DNA from: Calycina herbarum
Taxonomy: Eukaryota; Ascomycota; Leotiomycetes; Helotiales; Pezizellaceae
Direction of reading: 5' to 3'
Assembly: GCA_001414485.1 (NCBI GenBank)
Contig: LLEY01000020.1
Location: 62,001-126,000, forward strand
Length of the DNA: 64,000 nt
The position numbers were made by a program, and so were the translations under genes. The notes under the pieces are model-generated. The model did no database searches and was not told the origin of the DNA. It worked only from the letters and a program-made list of their open reading frames with translations. The stretch's first letter is position 1. Each line of letters starts with the position of its first letter. Below are positions 62,687 to 64,000 of the stretch, piece after piece.

Positions 62687-64000
62687 CTATCTCCTCAATC
62701 CAGCACCCAACCTCTCAATCTCCCTCCCCTCCACAGTCCCAACCCCAGCAGCAGCTCTCAATCTATCAACCGTCTCCCCATCCTTGATCCTCACGGCCTC
62801 CTCTGCAGCCTTAACCCTCATCCCACACTTCTCATACATCTCAATAATCTCCTGCGGCTGCACCTCCCCACTACACTTCGGCACAAAAAGACTCGCCAAC
62901 TTCGGATTTCCAGCTGACAAAATGAGAGCAAAGAATGGTTGCCATCCTATAGGACTCTTTCGTATCTTTGACAAGTCCTCGAGATCGCTCCATGAACGAG
63001 CTGATACTTGGGCACGAAGACGGATCCACCATGTTATTTTTTCGGGGACCTTGAATTCCGAGGAGAGTTTCTTTGCGCGCGAGGAGTAGCCTAGTTTTAT
63101 GAGTTTGAAGATTGTTTGGTGGAGGGAGAGGCCGGTGAAGGATTCTGTTAGGTCGCGGTCGAGGAGTTCTTGGTGTTTCAATAAACTCGAAGCTTCCTGG
63201 AGGAATTTTTGAGGGAGGGAGAGCTCTTTGGTGTCGGAGATGAGTTTTGTGGCTAAACTGAGCTTGTCGAGGGTACTTTGGGGATCAGGTTGGAGGAGGG
63301 ATTCGCGGATGAATATGTTTGCTCCATCGAGACGGCGGTCGTCTTGGTAGTAAAGGTCTTTGAGGAGTTCGTTGTCTTCGTTTTGGGCGGAGGATTCGAT
63401 GAGTGCTGTTGCGGTTGGGCGAGTGTTGATTACGCGGAAGAAAGAGGCGAGGGGGAGCTTCTTTTTTAGGTGGAGGAGGACGAAGAATATTAGGTCCGAG
63501 TCGCCACTTTCGATCGCTTTGTCTAGGGCGATCTCATCTTCTTCCATGGAGAGGAGGAGAGGTACTTGTTTCCCTGCACGGGGTTCGTGGTTTAAGAGTT
63601 CGGTGGCAAGACGTCCACGCCCTTCGTCGTAGGCTGCTCGGGCGATTTCTTCAAACGATATTCCGCGTTTGCCATCGAGTTTGGAGACGATCAAACGACA
63701 GATTGTATCTTCATCTTCTGATCCGACACGGACTTTTTGGGAAGCCCAGTGGACGTAGATACGGTCTGTGGGGAGACGGAGGTATGTCGAGATACGGAGA
63801 GCGAGGAGATATTCTCGGCGATTGATCAATCGACGGACGAGATTCTCGGGTGTGAGTCGCTGGAATTGCTCATAAGAGAGCGGTATGCCGATTTCATAGT
63901 GTCGGACTGCATTTAGTACTCGCAGAATTTCACACATATCGACAAAGTCATCGCTGTTGTAGATATCGAGGACTGATTTACCGAAAGATGCAGCTTTTAA
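62687..64000 (-). CDS. VPS16: vacuolar protein sorting protein VPS16, C-terminal part (runs off the window)
   Basis: A subunit of the HOPS and CORVET tethering complexes that drive endosome and vacuole fusion. The visible 437 residues begin KAASFGKSVLDIYNSDDFVD and continue without interruption to a stop at 62687. VLNAVRHYEIGIPLSYEQFQ, NLVRRLINRREYLLALRIST, then EIARAAYDEGRGRLATELLN and FFRVINTRPTA belong to the Vps16 C-terminal helical domain. It ends LGAGLRR. The amino-terminal beta-propeller and start lie beyond position 64000. The frame is open across the entire visible part with no intron. Confidence 0.93.
   Translation of the reverse strand, partial: LKAASFGKSVLDIYNSDDFVDMCEILRVLNAVRHYEIGIPLSYEQFQRLTPENLVRRLINRREYLLALRISTYLRLPTDRIYVHWASQKVRVGSEDEDTICRLIVSKLDGKRGISFEEIARAAYDEGRGRLATELLNHEPRAGKQVPLLLSMEEDEIALDKAIESGDSDLIFFVLLHLKKKLPLASFFRVINTRPTATALIESSAQNEDNELLKDLYYQDDRRLDGANIFIRESLLQPDPQSTLDKLSLATKLISDTKELSLPQKFLQEASSLLKHQELLDRDLTESFTGLSLHQTIFKLIKLGYSSRAKKLSSEFKVPEKITWWIRLRAQVSARSWSDLEDLSKIRKSPIGWQPFFALILSAGNPKLASLFVPKCSGEVQPQEIIEMYEKCGMRVKAAEEAVRIKDGETVDRLRAAAGVGTVEGREIERLGAGLRR

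Overview
This window looks like nuclear DNA of a filamentous ascomycete (Pezizomycotina). The genes carry many short introns (48-92 bp) with GTAAGT-type donors, and the families are typical of that group: a HET heterokaryon-incompatibility relic, a 2EXR protein, a PPPDE-thioredoxin-PUL fusion, a DmaA-type FHA-RING ligase and DUF1264. I cannot place it more precisely; Leotiomycetes is a guess. All exon models were read by eye from splice consensus, frame continuity and family knowledge. No transcript or database was consulted.

Layout. Positions 1-8.1 kb are mostly decayed: a broken HET gene, a second HET 3'-fragment, an intact DUF202 membrane protein, a broken short-chain dehydrogenase (SDR) and two elements that look like MITEs. 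Positions 8.5-18.5 kb are gene-dense: a T5orf172/GIY-YIG-like protein, glyoxalase II, DUF1264, an EF-hand protein, a class II eIF4E and a lysine-rich unknown. Positions 18.5-25.3 kb hold no gene I can support. A short kinesin lies at 25.3-27.2 kb. Positions 27.2-33.7 kb are repetitive, with an A+T-rich satellite of about 100-bp period that encloses a possible two-exon mini-gene. A 2EXR gene with a multiply spliced leader follows at 33.8-36.0 kb.

Positions 37.4-51.7 kb are a second gene-dense block: PPPDE-Trx-PUL, Golgi GDPase, a zinc-finger-like ORF, an SprT-like protease, ribosomal protein uS14/RPS29, a small unknown, TRAPP subunit Trs31, a Sec14-like protein and an intact SDR. Positions 52.9-55.9 kb carry the most unusual feature. 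About two dozen copies of a GC-rich core (CACCGGGCCCCGA preceded by TTGTTGCANYTCGCA) lie in one orientation, and many are followed by an imperfect hairpin of the GGCTCCCGA/TCGGGAGCC type. The right end holds the alpha subunit of the mitochondrial processing peptidase, the FHA-RING ligase, and the 3' part of VPS16, which runs off the window.

How the genes relate. There is no metabolic cluster; most genes are housekeeping (translation, secretory and vacuolar traffic, mitochondrial import, detoxification). Five pairs are divergent and may share promoters: eIF4E with the 486-aa unknown, PPPDE-Trx-PUL with GDPase, RPS29 with the 104-aa unknown, Sec14-like with SDR, and MPP-alpha with FHA-RING. The biological novelty lies in the non-coding repeats rather than in the proteins.
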